Positions 34,267 through 45,551 of a stretch of DNA of 64,000 nt are shown here, piece after piece. The notes beneath the pieces were generated by a model, which had not been told where the DNA came from, did no database searches, and saw only the letters and a program-made list of their open reading frames with translations. The stretch comes from Bretschneidera sinensis (taxonomy: Eukaryota; Streptophyta; Magnoliopsida; Brassicales; Akaniaceae). Each line of letters begins with the position of its first letter. Within the stretch, counting starts at the first letter, position 1. The position numbers were made by a program, and so were the translations under genes. The stretch spans positions 68,003,501-68,067,500 of the forward strand of contig CM043698.1 in the NCBI GenBank assembly GCA_023935145.1, given 5' to 3'.

Positions 34267-35585
34267 TGATAGGAGCTTAAATATTCATATTTAAGCCCCT
34301 TAATTTACATTTGTTAAGTTCTTTATCTATATGTTTTAGTCTATTTTACTTCACTTTTGTGTTTTACACGTTTTTATAGGGTCTTGGAGAAAAAGAAGCA
34401 TTTTTGGCACTTAAAGGAAGAAATCTGGAAATCCTGGAGCAGCTGCTGGCTAGATTGCGATTGAGCGCACTCCTTTGTGCGATCGAGCGCAGCATTGCGA
34501 TCGAGCGCACCACATATGCGATCGAGCGCACATGTACGGGCGTGAATAGTAAACTGCAGAACCCTGTTTTGGAAATAAGTCTATTTTGGAAATAAAAGAG
34601 TTTTGTGTTTTAGGAAAGTTTAGGAACTCATGAGCCGATTAGGACTTCTCAAAGACCTATAAATACACTTGTAAATCACACACAAAAGGCATCACCTCTT
34701 GGGGGGATCACTTCTTAGATCCGTTCTTTTATCTTTTGCTTTAGCTTGGAGAAGGAGACCGTGGAGCGGAATTGACGACTCTTCTCACGGGTTTCTTCTT
34801 TCCTTTTTATTTTATTATGTGTAATTAAATTCTTAGTAGGGCTTGGTTGAAGCCCTAATTATGTTTACTCAATAAATTTAGTATTGGCGCCTTGCGATAT
34901 TTATGTTGTGTTGCTTAAACTTGATTAATACCTGCTTTTATTTAAATTCCTCATATGTATATGTCTGATCAATATGTGCATGTGGTATGGACTTGTTAGT
35001 TAGATCAATTTGGATGACCGAGTCCTGGGTCTAACATTAGTAACAAGGGATATCTTATCCGGATACCCGGGTTAATCAACATGGGAAACCGGGAGTAGAT
35101 ACCATGCCCTAGGTCTCATGTGGTTGTCGATTTCCATAGTACTTATGTTTTCTTAAGGAACAACTCAAGCAGATACCATGCTGAATCCCTTAAGGAAGAA
35201 AAGAGTTAGAGTAGATACCATGCCTAACTCGTTGCTTAGGGAAATCAATAGCTTAAGGAGTAGATACCATGCCTTTAGGTTGGCAACCAGTAGGTATACA
35301 TGGCATGAATAAAGCATTGGCATACTATTATATTGTGGTAGCATAATTAGTGGTGGATATCAAGCCCCTACGCCTTTATCTTTAGTATTTTATCTTTATC
35401 AAAATCAACTCTTTTATTATTTTTATCTTTTTATTACTGCGAAACTAATTCTAAAGTTAAATTTACCAATCCCTGTGGAGATGATCTTGCATTCGCACAC
35501 TATGCTACATTGTTGACCTTGTGCACTTGCAAGTAAAACAAGTACGATTATTTACCCATTTATTTAAGTATATTTTCGCACAACA
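34267..35585 (+). repeat. 5' LTR of element C
   Basis: 1319 bp, co-linear with the B LTRs but clearly diverged. Four TGCGATCGAGCGCA-type palindromes lie at 34456-34532; TATAAATA at 34658-34665. Confidence 0.93.
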
Positions 35586-35591
35586 AGTTTT

Positions 35592-35609
35592 TGGCGCCGT
35601 TGCCGGGGA
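35592..35609 (+). other. Primer binding site of element C (tRNA-Asp)
   Basis: TGGCGCCGTTGCCGGGGA, identical to the B site. Confidence 0.93.
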
Positions 35610-35952
35610 ATTGTGCTAAAATTTTTTTTTGGAATTATTTTCGTTAGTTTTATTTTATTTATTATTATTTGTTAGTTTTTTTATTTATTATTATTTTAAT
35701 TTATTCTATTTTATTTTTTTTCTGTTTTATTTTTATTTTTATCAAAAATCAGATTTATTCCTCCTTTTCGTTTTCTGTTCAGGTGTGCAGAGGAGGAGTT
35801 TCTGTCCTCATTGCGATCGAGAGCAGTGCCTTGTGCGATCGAGCGCAAGTCTGCGATCGAGCATAGTTCAGTGTGCGCTCGAGCGCAAATAGTCCAGAGA
35901 CTACCCGAGCAGCAGTACTGAAGCTGCTGCACTAAGGTATTCCTGTTGATTC

Positions 35953-36984
35953 ATGCAAGGGCTTCGAGTGTGGAACCCAACCATCCTTCCACTTGATATA
36001 GAGAGTGAGCAGATCATTCGAAAGAGGCCTAGAAACATCTTCGAGGAGAAAGAACAAGAATTGGAGGGTGAAGCACCAATGGAACAACTTTACAACCAAC
36101 TGCCACCAGAACAGAGACCTATGAAGCAATCCTTCATTCCACAGAACCTCAACCATCCTTCATGCATTGCATATCAACCTAAGGTGGAAGAAAATTATTA
36201 CATATCTCCGCAGATACTCAGTGTCTTGACTCATTTTAGGGGTACACCTGCTGAGGATCCACACTTGCACCTTCGAGAATTCTGTGATCTCTGCAAGTTC
36301 CAGCATATTCGGGGCCTAGATCAAGAGGGAATCAGGTTAATTCTTTTCCCTTTTTCATTAAAAGATAATGCTAAAATATGGTATCATTCATTGCCTACAG
36401 ATTCCATCCATACTTGGGAAGAGCTATCCAGTAGATTTCTAAGGAAATTTTTTCCAGCCCAAAAGACAAGGCAGATGAGGAAGGAGATTCAATCCTTCCA
36501 ACAGAGGGATAGAGACTTTTTCTTTGAGGCATGGGGACACTATAATGAGCTGCTACTCAAATGTCCACATCATAACTTACCTCAAGATGAGCTGGTCCTA
36601 GCTTTCTATGAAGGTTTGAGTGGCATAAATCAAGGTATAGTGGATTTCGGTTGTGGAGGTGTGCTGATGGAGAAGACTAGTGAAGAAGCTATGGAGCTGT
36701 TTGAGACATTAAGTGAGCACACCCAACAATTCTCCTCAAAAGGTAGACAAGGAATTAAAAGCAAGGGTATGTATGAGGTGAGCTTCAATGATAGATCTTC
36801 AAATCAGATGGCTGCTATGGAAAGAAAGCTAGACATGCTCATAAAAGCCATGGCTGATCAGAACAACTCACCTAGTCCACAGGCTACACAACACCAGGTA
36901 TGTGCTATATGCTTTCATTTTGATCATAATACTTATACTTGTCCTCTGTATTCAACTACAGATCAAAAGCAAGCAAGCAAATAA
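35953..36984 (+). CDS. Element C: gag, open, 3' end cut by rearrangement
   Basis: 343 codons without a stop, parallel to the B gag: SCIAYQPKV, NYYISPQILSVLTHFRGTPAEDPHLHL, LILFPFSLKDNAKIWYHSLP, RKFFPAQKTRQMRKEI, CPHHNLPQDELVLAFYEGL, then past the point where B has its TGA (SSKGRQGIKSKGMYEV). A Cys/His-rich block CAICFHFDHNTYTC follows, and the frame ends shortly after entering the D junction. Four palindromes (35811-35890) precede the ATG by about 65 bp. A possible splice acceptor, TTCTGTTCAG, ends at 35782. Confidence 0.88.
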   Translation: MQGLRVWNPTILPLDIESEQIIRKRPRNIFEEKEQELEGEAPMEQLYNQLPPEQRPMKQSFIPQNLNHPSCIAYQPKVEENYYISPQILSVLTHFRGTPAEDPHLHLREFCDLCKFQHIRGLDQEGIRLILFPFSLKDNAKIWYHSLPTDSIHTWEELSSRFLRKFFPAQKTRQMRKEIQSFQQRDRDFFFEAWGHYNELLLKCPHHNLPQDELVLAFYEGLSGINQGIVDFGCGGVLMEKTSEEAMELFETLSEHTQQFSSKGRQGIKSKGMYEVSFNDRSSNQMAAMERKLDMLIKAMADQNNSPSPQATQHQVCAICFHFDHNTYTCPLYSTTDQKQASK

Positions 36985-37980
36985 AGATGAGGCTTTCAAG
37001 TAACTCCAATGTGCAATGTTTCCATGTCTCAAGATTCACAGAATTTCTCATCAGAATAAACAATGATGGCATAGTTTTATTTTCTTCTCTCTTTTATTAT
37101 AAGGCTCTGCTATGTTTAGTTCCCTTAAGCTTTCTAATTGACCCATGTAGCAAGTATTGAGTCAATGACTCCCAAACTAGATGGTTTTAGGGCATTAGGT
37201 GTAAAGATACCCCTAAGGACTTACTAACTCGAGTAAAAAAGGCTACGAAACTAAACTAGCATTAATGCTACCAAGAAAAATTCTCACCTTTTGACGTGAA
37301 CACTCATTGCTTACTAAGGCAAGAGGTCCAGTTACTCAGCCAAAATTTTATCAATGATCATCATGAGCATTTTTCTCTTTTTGTGCAAATTTTTTTTTTT
37401 TTTAAAGTGTTTACCCAACAAGTCATCCAGTTTTAGTAGAGTCATGGAAACATACACATTAAACTCACATATCATACCTCACACTATTTTGTGCTAATGT
37501 GCTCGTGTCAGATTAGATCAAACATGTGAATTCTCAAATGCCTAAAGTAAGTAACAAAATTTTAAAACTATCATCAAACCATATGTTCAAGATTTTAAGC
37601 TCACCAATGACATCACATCACAGTATTCATTTAGACAAACCAATTTTTTTTAGAATAATATGAGCATGCATTTATCTTTTCAATAATAAAAAAAACTGGG
37701 ACAGAGTGTGTGTGAATATGTCTCCCATACCCCTAAACTTAAACTACACATTGTGCCCAATGTGTGAATAACATAGAAAGATCTGACCTGGGAGATGGAG
37801 AACAAGCTGGACAGGCATGGCTCATAGCACACCCCCAAACTTGAACTGATGCGCACATTTATCCCTAAAAAAGAAACACGAAGGTAGTACTGAAAAACAG
37901 CAAAATACTAATAATAAACAAGAAAAAAAATATGAAAAAAAATAAAAATAAGAATAAAAGGATATGTTGTGGGGTGCCTC
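36985..37980 (-). other. Element D: 3' noncoding region
   Basis: Inverted match to B 24480-25560: GCCCTAAAACCATCTRGTTTGGGAGTCATTG, the GAGTTAGTAAGTCCTT block, and GGCTGAAGACGT.AAACTTA. PPT-like AAGTTTGGGGGTGT (minus) lies at about 37847-37834. No gene is present. Confidence 0.8.
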
Positions 37981-38018
37981 CTATGAGCGTTAAGTTTTAC
38001 GTCTTCAGCCAGACACTC

Positions 38019-39728
38019 TTATTCCCTCCTAGAAAAACATAAGTTGAATGCACCGGCAACTGCTTCACTATCATATTTGGTGCTTGCATGCTTTAGAGAG
38101 GCCTCAAGGATGTTATCAGTAGCATCTGTCAATTTTGGCTCAATATCTGCTCTTATGAAACCATGGGTGAGGGTAGACTCCAATGGATTAAGGTGATGGA
38201 CTTTTTCCATGAGTGACTCAATCATGTATGCTTGGTGGCTCTCATCTACATCCTCTGATTTGTTCGTTGTTGGGATGTGTAATGACTTAACACTTTGTAT
38301 CATAATGGCATTCACCTCCTTCAAATTCTTTTGTGCCAGGTGTTGACTATGGGGTGTGGACTGAGCTTGAGAAGGGAATTTACCTCGCTCATTAACACTC
38401 AAGGAGCTCATCAATTTGGACACTTGGCTCTTTATCTCCTTACTTTCTTCAACAACCTGCGTAATTAAATATTCAAATCTTTGATTAGTCTTACCCTGTG
38501 CCTCAATAAACACATTCAAAGTTTCTTCTAAAGGACTCCTAGAAGTTGTAGATGCATGATATGGTGCAGGATATGATCTAGAGGGTTGTGCAGGTGGTTA
38601 GTTTTCAGACTTCCAACTAAAATTGGGATAAATGTACCACTCCGGATTATAAGTATCAGAGAAAGGTGAAAAAGGCATCTTGTACATACCTAAGGCATTA
38701 CAATGTTCCTTATACATCCCTTTCATCTCAGCAAATGTGGGACACTCTTGAGCGAGATGATCTACCCCGCCATACACAAAACACGGTCCAAAAGACTTTG
38801 CATGATTAGCCACGTGTGTTGGCTTTAAGCCCCTAGTTTTTAACACATCTAGCTCCCTAGTGAGCATCTTGACCTTGGCTTTTAGGTTATCCTCTTCCCT
38901 AAGATGGTAAATTTCACCACCATTTGGGTTCCCTGCAGGTCGTGACCTATTTGTGCTTTCAGTAGCACTAGGTCCAGTCTAAGTGTGAGCTTTTTCAGCA
39001 AGATCATTGAGGTATTCTATGGCCTCATCAGGATCTTTTTATAAGAACTTACCATTACACATCATCTCCACAAATTGGCGCTCTCTATATGTAAGTCCCT
39101 CATAAAAATAGCTCACTAATCGCCAGTTCTCATACCCATGGTGAGGGCACATACTCAACAACTCCTTAAATCTCTCCCAAGACTAATACAAAGTCTCACT
39201 GTCCTTTTGTGCAAAGGTGGAGGTTTGCCTTTTTAAAGCATTGGTCTTATGTTGGGGAAAGTATTTATTGAAGAAGACTCAAGTCATCTCAGTCCACGAC
39301 CCAATAGATCGTGGTCTCAATGAGTATAGCCAACTCTTAACTCTATACTTCAAAGAGAAAGGAAAGAACTTAAGTCTCACAGTGTCATCAGTTTCATTTT
39401 GACTATGAAAAGTCGCAACTACTTCCTCAAACTCCCTAATATGCATATATGGGTTTTCATTTTCCAAGCCATGAAACATAGGGAGTAACTATATCATCCC
39501 TATTTAAAGATCCAGTTGGCAAGTGTTAGCTGGAAACATTATGCATGATGGTGTGGCTATGTGTGTAGGGTGGAGGTAATCCTGAAGGGTCCTAGTGGGT
39601 TGATCTCTGTGTTTACTCATTCCTTCAAGACTAGATGGATTGTCAAATAAAGGATCTAAAAAGTTTGGTTCTGGCTCTAGCACAGGCTTACAAGCAAATC
39701 TACCTAAAGCATCTCTATATCTGGGCAT
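38019..39728 (-). pseudogene. Element D: gag
   Basis: Pieces 39728-39504, 39479-39279, about 39270-38870, 38867-38598 and 38519-38019 make one gag related to that of E (DQPTRTLQDYLHPTHIATPSCIMFP, RFFPFSL-type core, SWERFKELLSMCPHHG, FYEGLTYRERQFVEMMCNG). The knuckle reads CFVYGGVDHLAQEC, so the second Cys is Tyr. Several stops are present. The C-terminal piece has a coiled-coil-like stretch (TNQRFEYLITQVVEESKEIK). It is followed at once by 3' noncoding sequence, without protease. Confidence 0.87.
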
Positions 39729-39896
39729 GCAAGGTCACAAAATAATAATAATAATAATAAATAAATAAATAATACTATAAAAAGAAAGAAGAGAATAAAT
39801 AAATAAATAAATAATGCAGCAAGCTAAAAGAACGAACGAAGTTACCGCCTTTACAACTGCTGAAAAGAAATACTATCTAGCAATTCTTCTACCGTC

Positions 39897-39914
39897 TCCT
39901 CAACAACGGTGCCA
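39897..39914 (-). other. Primer binding site of element D
   Basis: Minus strand TGGCACCGTTGTTGAGGA, 14 of 18 matches to the tRNA-Asp site of B and C, just inside the LTR. Confidence 0.75.
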
Positions 39915-39919
39915 AAATT

Positions 39920-41260
39920 TGATTACGCCCAAAGAATAACACAGTAGTTATAGCACAGCTTTGGGGTGTCGATTCCACAGGGAGACAAATTAAAAGAATA
40001 ATATAAAGAATAAAGAAACTAAAGAGAGATTGATGGAGAACAAAGATTAATTTTTGAATGCAAAGTAAAGTAAAGTAAAGCGTCGGAAATCCCTTGCACA
40101 AATCTGGTATTTTAATTATTCTTAATTCATTGAATAACTCAATTGGGAATTCACTTCCTAATTCCCAATCAGAAGATGTAAATTTATAAACCAAGATTAA
40201 ACCAAATGTAACCCTTTGAAAAATCATTCACCACTTTTAAGATACGTAAATTATTATCACTATTGAGAAAATCCAACGTCGACAATATACTCAGAAGCGA
40301 TATTGCAGCAAAGAACTAAATCAATATAAATAAATAATTAATCCAAACATAATCAAAGAGCTAAAGCATTCAATAGAAAAAGCATGACTGAATTTATAAA
40401 CAGAATAAATTATAAGATTATTCGGAAAAGAAAATATCACCAATGAATTACAAATGATAAAACAAAAGAGTTTTAGTAATTGAAACTCAAATACGTAAAT
40501 TAAAAATAAATAAAAATACCATTAATTGTGCAAGTTCATCCCTAGCCCCACTTTGAGAATTTAGTTACCCATAAATATAAGGGACAACAAAAATCTCAAG
40601 GGAAAGATTTGATCTTGCCATGAGCATCCCCCTTTGGTAGCAAAGCCTTGGAGATTCCCCAGCTTGCCCTCCAAAAGTCCTCCGAATTGCTCCCAAAAAC
40701 CCTCCAGATCTGCTCCCAGATCGTCCTCAAAGCTGAAGTGGAGTGGGCCTTTTATAAGAAAACTCCAAGAGTGCAATGTGTTTCTAATTCGATGTGGGAT
40801 AATACCCGAGTACACTCGATCGTAGCCTAGTGTGCTCGAACACAGCATGGTGTGCTGCAAAGTATTTTTAACCGATGTGGGATGTCAAAGTGCGCACCTG
40901 CACTCGATCGCAGGTCTGCTGCGCTCGAGCGCACTAGGCATCTTCCAACTTGACCTTTGTCTACTAAAACTACCCTAACTTTCTCTAGAAAAATCATTTT
41001 TATGAGCCGTCAAATTCTCCAGAAAATAGACTTCCGAATATTTCCAAGCATATATGGCTCATCTCTTGATTCTTCCTGAATCAATACAGTTTAATTTGCA
41101 AAAATGACTGATCTATATGGGCAATTCTGGCAATTTAGTGAAGCTCCTTTCCAAGTGCTTGTGAACCTGTAAAACAACGAAAAACAACTCAAATTAACAA
41201 ATTCCTAAGCTAACAAATGTAAATTAAGAGGCCAAAATATGCAATATTTGGCACTCATCA
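39920..41260 (-). repeat. 5' LTR of element D
   Basis: 1341 bp (TGATTACGCCC...GGCACTCATCA on plus). It shares blocks with the E LTR (ATGAGCCATATATG, AAAAATGACTGATCT, TTTAGTGAARCTCC). It carries four TGCGATCGATCGCA-like palindromes at 40815-40936 and a minus-strand TATA (TATAAAA) at 40756-40750. Confidence 0.88.
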
Positions 41261-41725
41261 TTGTTCATGGTAGCTTGCCTTCAACACTACATTTGATCTA
41301 TTCAGAACATGTATCTCTCCATTGTCTATAGTCCATATGTATCCCATCTTATCAAGATCTTCCAAAGAGATGATATTTTTAGTGAGAGAGGAAGCAAACT
41401 TTACCTTCTCAAGTGTCTTCACGCTTTTGTCATGGAGTTTCAACCTTAATCTTTCTTCACCATCAATTATTATGTGTTTCCCATATGCGGTAGCAGCTAT
41501 GACATGGGTATGTTCCATCATACACTCAGAGTAGTTCTTATTGAATATGTGAATGGAGGACGCTGACTTAAGTAGCATCATACTACTCTCACTAAATTTT
41601 TCTTCAATGTTCTCAATAGCTAGCACCTCTTCATCACTTTCTTTGGCGATATTAGCACTTTCACTTCTCTTTCCATCATTACTCTTTTCCCCACTCATCC
41701 TTTTATCTCTCCATAATAGAAGCAC
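41258..41725 (-). pseudogene. Element G: copia protease region
   Basis: 155 open codons co-linear with H 49114-49611 (VLAIENIEEKFSESSMMLLKSASSIHIFN, RLRLKLHDKSVKTLEKVKFASSLTKNIISLEDLDKMGYIW). The catalytic Asp position of LLDSAS in H reads LLKSAS, so it is inactive. The frame ends where the D LTR is inserted. Confidence 0.8.
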
Positions 41726-41802
41726 TCATTATCATTGTCATATTTAGGCCTAGATTTAGATCTTCACCTTTAGCCATTGATCGCTCTCCATTGACTCCTC
41801 TC

Positions 41803-42340
41803 TCAATTATAACTCTCCACAGCGAACGCTTGACTACCGCTAGACAAGTTCTCACTTCCCATCAACCTTTCATTCTCACACAAAAATACAGTTTCATCAT
41901 CCAAGCTCAATGTCAACTTGCCCACCAATATTGTTTGCACCAATGGTTTGTAAGATTTTGGAAAATATGATAACAAGAGCAATACCTTCTCCTCATCATT
42001 CATTTTTTTTCTTTTGCATTAAAAAATTGAGACACTACCTTGTTAAATTCATTCAAATGATCATGAAAACTTTCACATTCTTCTATTTTTAGAGAGTAGA
42101 GGTCCATCTTGAGATAGAATCTGTTAGTCAAAGATTTTGATACATAGATGCTCTTGAGCTTATCCCACAAACCCTTGGGTGTAGTTTCCTTCAACACAGT
42201 ATACTTGATATCGAGAGTAAGAGTCAACCTAATTATGCTCACAACCTTCCTCTGAATCGATTGCCATTTTCTATTAGTCATCCCTTTTGGCTTTTCTTCC
42301 TCCCAAGCCTCATCAAGATCTTGTTGCACTAAAAGATCTT
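41803..42340 (-). pseudogene. Element G: copia gag
   Basis: Two frames: 42329-42000 (LTLDIKYTVLKETTPKGLWDKL, IYVSKSLTNRFYLKMDLYSLK, HDHLNEFNKVVSQF) and 42003-41803 (NDEEKVLLLLSYFPKSYKPLVQTIL). This is the UBN2-type copia gag core (LTNR-LYxLKM-HLNEF-LLxSLPxSY). A frameshift at about 42000 separates them. Confidence 0.88.
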
Positions 42341-42486
42341 GAAATGTGCTCTACCACAAATTAAAAAAAAAAATCTATTAAATAAAGGATTCTCAAATTT
42401 AGGTACACCTGTTGACATGGTGGCATAGACGCCACAAATAGCAATAGACAGTTTCTTCAAATAGAAGATCAAGCTCTAATACCATT

Positions 42487-42985
42487 TGTTGGGATTTTAC
42501 CTCTAAAATCTACTTAGTTAAATTTTAGGCAATAAATAAACAAGTATTAAGCATACAATAATTTAACGGGGTCCGGCAACCTCTTTACCTACGCCACCAA
42601 TAAACTCACAACTTTATTAATCCTTAACAACAACTTTAAGAAAAACAAAATTATTACCCTAACAATCTCACAACCTAAAATTTTCAATATACCCAAAGCT
42701 CTCAACCTAGATTTAGTTGTAAATCCCTCTAATTTATAACGTATATTAGAATTATGAGTATGCATCAAACCTTCTCAATGACCCATTTTATATAGAAGAT
42801 ATTTTCTTAATACTATTAGGAAAATAACAACAACATCATAGTAGACTACTACTACTTGTACAAGGAACAATCTAATCGAAAACTAGTACTTCTCTAATTA
42901 GAACAACCAATTATAAAATAGGAAACTACTTTTCCTAAACCAATTAGAATTCTTCCTTGTGAGGATTTGAGCCAAAATCCTAACA
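42487..42985 (-). repeat. 5' LTR of element G
   Basis: 499 bp, plus strand TGTTGGGATTTTACC...AATCCTAACA, the inverted counterpart of the H LTRs. TATA-like TTTTATATA at 42786-42794 (minus sense). Confidence 0.9.
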
Positions 42986-45339
42986 TAAAGTACTATCATT
43001 AATTTCTTTTCATGATATAAAATGTTACTCTTTACTAATTAGTGGACTCGTTGTCCTATTTTTCCCCTTAATTTGTAAAAATGTCCAGTTTGATGTTTTG
43101 TGTGAGGATACTTGGGTATTCAATAACTTTAAACCAAGACATAAAACTTTGATGCCATATTGAAAATAGTTGAATTACCAATTATCTCAAAAGTTTAATC
43201 CAATAGAAAAATATCTAATTATGTTTTTATACTTCAACACATACGTACAATGGTACAGTTAGATAACAGAGGGAGTTGGACAGCTCATAATGTGGCAAGC
43301 AATATTTTGTTGGTATTTTTTTTTACAGTAAAGTGTACACTAATAATTGAGGTGGACTCGGTAGAGGATCATACGAGATTCAGATGTGATTGTATTTCAT
43401 TTTCACATGAAAAGGAAAATTTGTAACTAAAGATTAGTAACCATACATAGTTTGTAATTAATGATATACCAAAAACCTGTTTTAAGCATTTAGGTTTAAG
43501 TGCAATCTTAAATCATTTTTTTTAAACATAAATTAACATTTTCTTAAATGTAATTTAAATCACCAATACTTAAAGTTTTTAGTGTTAAAAACTCTAAATT
43601 AAGTTCTAGTGATTTAAGTTGCATTTAAGCAACTCTCAAATAACATGGACGGTTAGATATATCGAACCCAAAATGGAGGATCCCAAATTAAGTGATTTTT
43701 AAGTCAAAAAACGTTGAAAACTTTAAGTTTTAGTGATTTAAGTTGTATTTAAGCAACTCTCAAATAACATCAACGGTGAGATATATCAAACCTAAAATGG
43801 AAGATCCCAAATTAAGTGATTGTTAAGTCAAAAGCTAAGGTCGTTAATTCATATATTTCAACATTTATTTAATGAATTATCTAGCCTAATTTTCTCTTCA
43901 ACTTGGATAACTGCATGAGTCGATTCATCCCTAACTCAGCTCGAGGCCTTTTAAGTTCAATGATTATGTACAACTCAACTTTAACAAAATATACAAATCA
44001 CTTTTATCGTTTTAAAGCATCTTTTGAGTCCTGTAATAGAACCCATTATTGCTTTCCATTTTCGCGCCATTGTCATATGTGGCACAAAGTCAAACTAAAG
44101 TAAATGTAGCAATTAACTTTTAGTATGCAGTCGTGACTAACAATGTGGATTGCGCCATTTGATACACGCGTAGTGCTCATGTACACCCAATCTAGGTCAG
44201 GTATGTGTGTCACATGATGAAATGAAGACCGTCAATCATGATTGAAAATATCGATAACAATTCTCTTATTGTATCAATTATTAATATATATTTTAAGTTG
44301 GCATATGTATATAGAATTTAAATTGCCTATGTATATAGGTGCAGGTGTTACTTTGCTTGATGGTGATGAAGTAAATAGTGATGATGATTGATAAAAAAGT
44401 AAATAAAGAAATTAAACTACCAGTATTAGGGATGTCGATGGATCAAATTAGATATGGATGTACCTCCATTCTTTCTACCCACCACGGTTGAATTCACCTT
44501 CCACTTCAAATATCATCTGGTGATCGGATGAAAATTTTTGTTCTAATCCCAATCAATGAAGGTGAGAGGACCATCCACTTTCCATCCATTACCACTTGGC
44601 TCTTTCTTAAAAAAATTAAATGATATTTTATCAAATTTTAAATAAAATTTGTTATCTCAATCCACAAATCATCCTTATAAAACCAATAACAGCTAAAAAT
44701 GTAGGAAAAAACTCTTTGTTTTTGTATTTTTAACTTAAAAATGTAGGAAAAAAGCTTACATAAAGACGTATTTTTGTAAATATGATGCATACCAAGTTTA
44801 AAATATATATTTTATTGAGGTGGATGGAAGTACGACCAAGGAGGATAAGAGACTGCTTTCGTTACCACCTAACATTCGGTTCAAAAGTAGAATTTTACTT
44901 TCACAACTTACCAATCATCCACCTTAAAAAAAAATTGCTCCAACCGAAACAATTGTACCGAATTTTCGAATGTCTTACTGGTTTTTGAAATCCCTAACTA
45001 CAAGGCATTATATTTATCACATATATATGACTGTTATACTAAGTTTTATATCAAATTAAAATAATAGAAACTAAATATATATCTGGCTACTGAAACAAGA
45101 GGACTTTTTGAAGAGTTCTACTAATGGGATCCGGGGGTGTGATCACACCCCAATTTCAATAATGTGAACAGATCAAAAGACAATTTTCTTTACCACTAAC
45201 TATAAGGTGAAGCAGATGATTCTATACTTGCTGTCATTATTCCATTTAATGATTTCGAGCTAATATTTTCAAACTTTTTGTTGGGTTAAAACAGGAATAT
45301 AAAAATTTAAAAAATAGGTAAGTTTTGGTACCATACATG
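42986..45339. other. AT-rich intergenic stretch
   Basis: About 2.3 kb with no recognisable gene on either strand. The only structure I see is the 124-bp duplication listed separately. Confidence 0.6.
43541..43850. repeat. 124-bp tandem duplication with hairpin
   Basis: Two units starting near 43600 and 43724 share GTGATTTAAGTTGYATTTAAGCAACTCTCAAATAACAT and GATCCCAAATTAAGTGATT (spacing 124 bp). An inverted partner, CTTAAATGTAATTTAAATCAC, lies at 43541, so the first unit can form a stem of about 20 bp. Confidence 0.85.
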
Positions 45340-45551
45340 GACAGATTGTATTGTGCTTTGATAAAAATGCAAAAAATAAGGTGAGTCTTGCAAATAAATT
45401 ATACACATGAAATCCATTTTTTCATCGTCTTTCTCTTTTTATGATTACAATATTATATAGTCAATTGTATTACTTGATCTTATGTACATTCAATTAACCT
45501 AGAAAATATTATCTCAGCGCCCAATACGCTCTCTACTTGTTACACTTGACC
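45340..45551. repeat. Left half of a locus duplicated at 60515-60830
   Basis: Co-linear with 60515-60735 (GTGAGTCTTGCAAATAAATTATACA, TATATAGTCAATTGT, GTACATTCAATTAACCTAGAAAATAT, CAGCGCC). The right half (47662-47726) matches 60755-60808. The two halves are separated here by the LINE insertion. Confidence 0.88.

Larger units (their letters stand above)
34267..36984 (+). mobile_element. Element C: Athila-like element, 5' part only
   Basis: Same family as B: 5' LTR 34267-35585, tRNA-Asp PBS, leader, and gag. Homology ends near 36985, where sequence from a related element in the opposite orientation (D) begins. No 3' LTR of C is in the window. It is inserted in the repeat-rich 3' end of T; the left flank is TGAGA. 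Confidence 0.9.
36985..41260 (-). mobile_element. Element D: gag-only Athila-type element, 3' LTR missing
   Basis: Minus strand: 5' LTR 41260-39920, PBS 39914-39897, gag 39728-38019, then directly the 3' noncoding region (37980-36985) shared with B. Protease, RT and integrase are absent. The 3' LTR is absent: the element is joined head to head to C at about 36985. The outer LTR edge interrupts the protease of copia element G. Confidence 0.88.
41261..42985 (-). mobile_element. Element G: copia element, 5' part
   Basis: Minus strand: LTR 42985-42487, PBS-like TGGTATTAGAGC at 42484-42473, gag about 42340-41803, protease 41725-41258. It is cut by the LTR of D inside the protease. Same family as element H. 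The remainder of G is not in the window. Confidence 0.85.

Noticed and set aside
35629..35892. Phe/Tyr-rich open frame that looks like a membrane protein
   Set aside because: T-rich leader sequence of element C just after the PBS; the hydrophobicity follows from poly-T composition.
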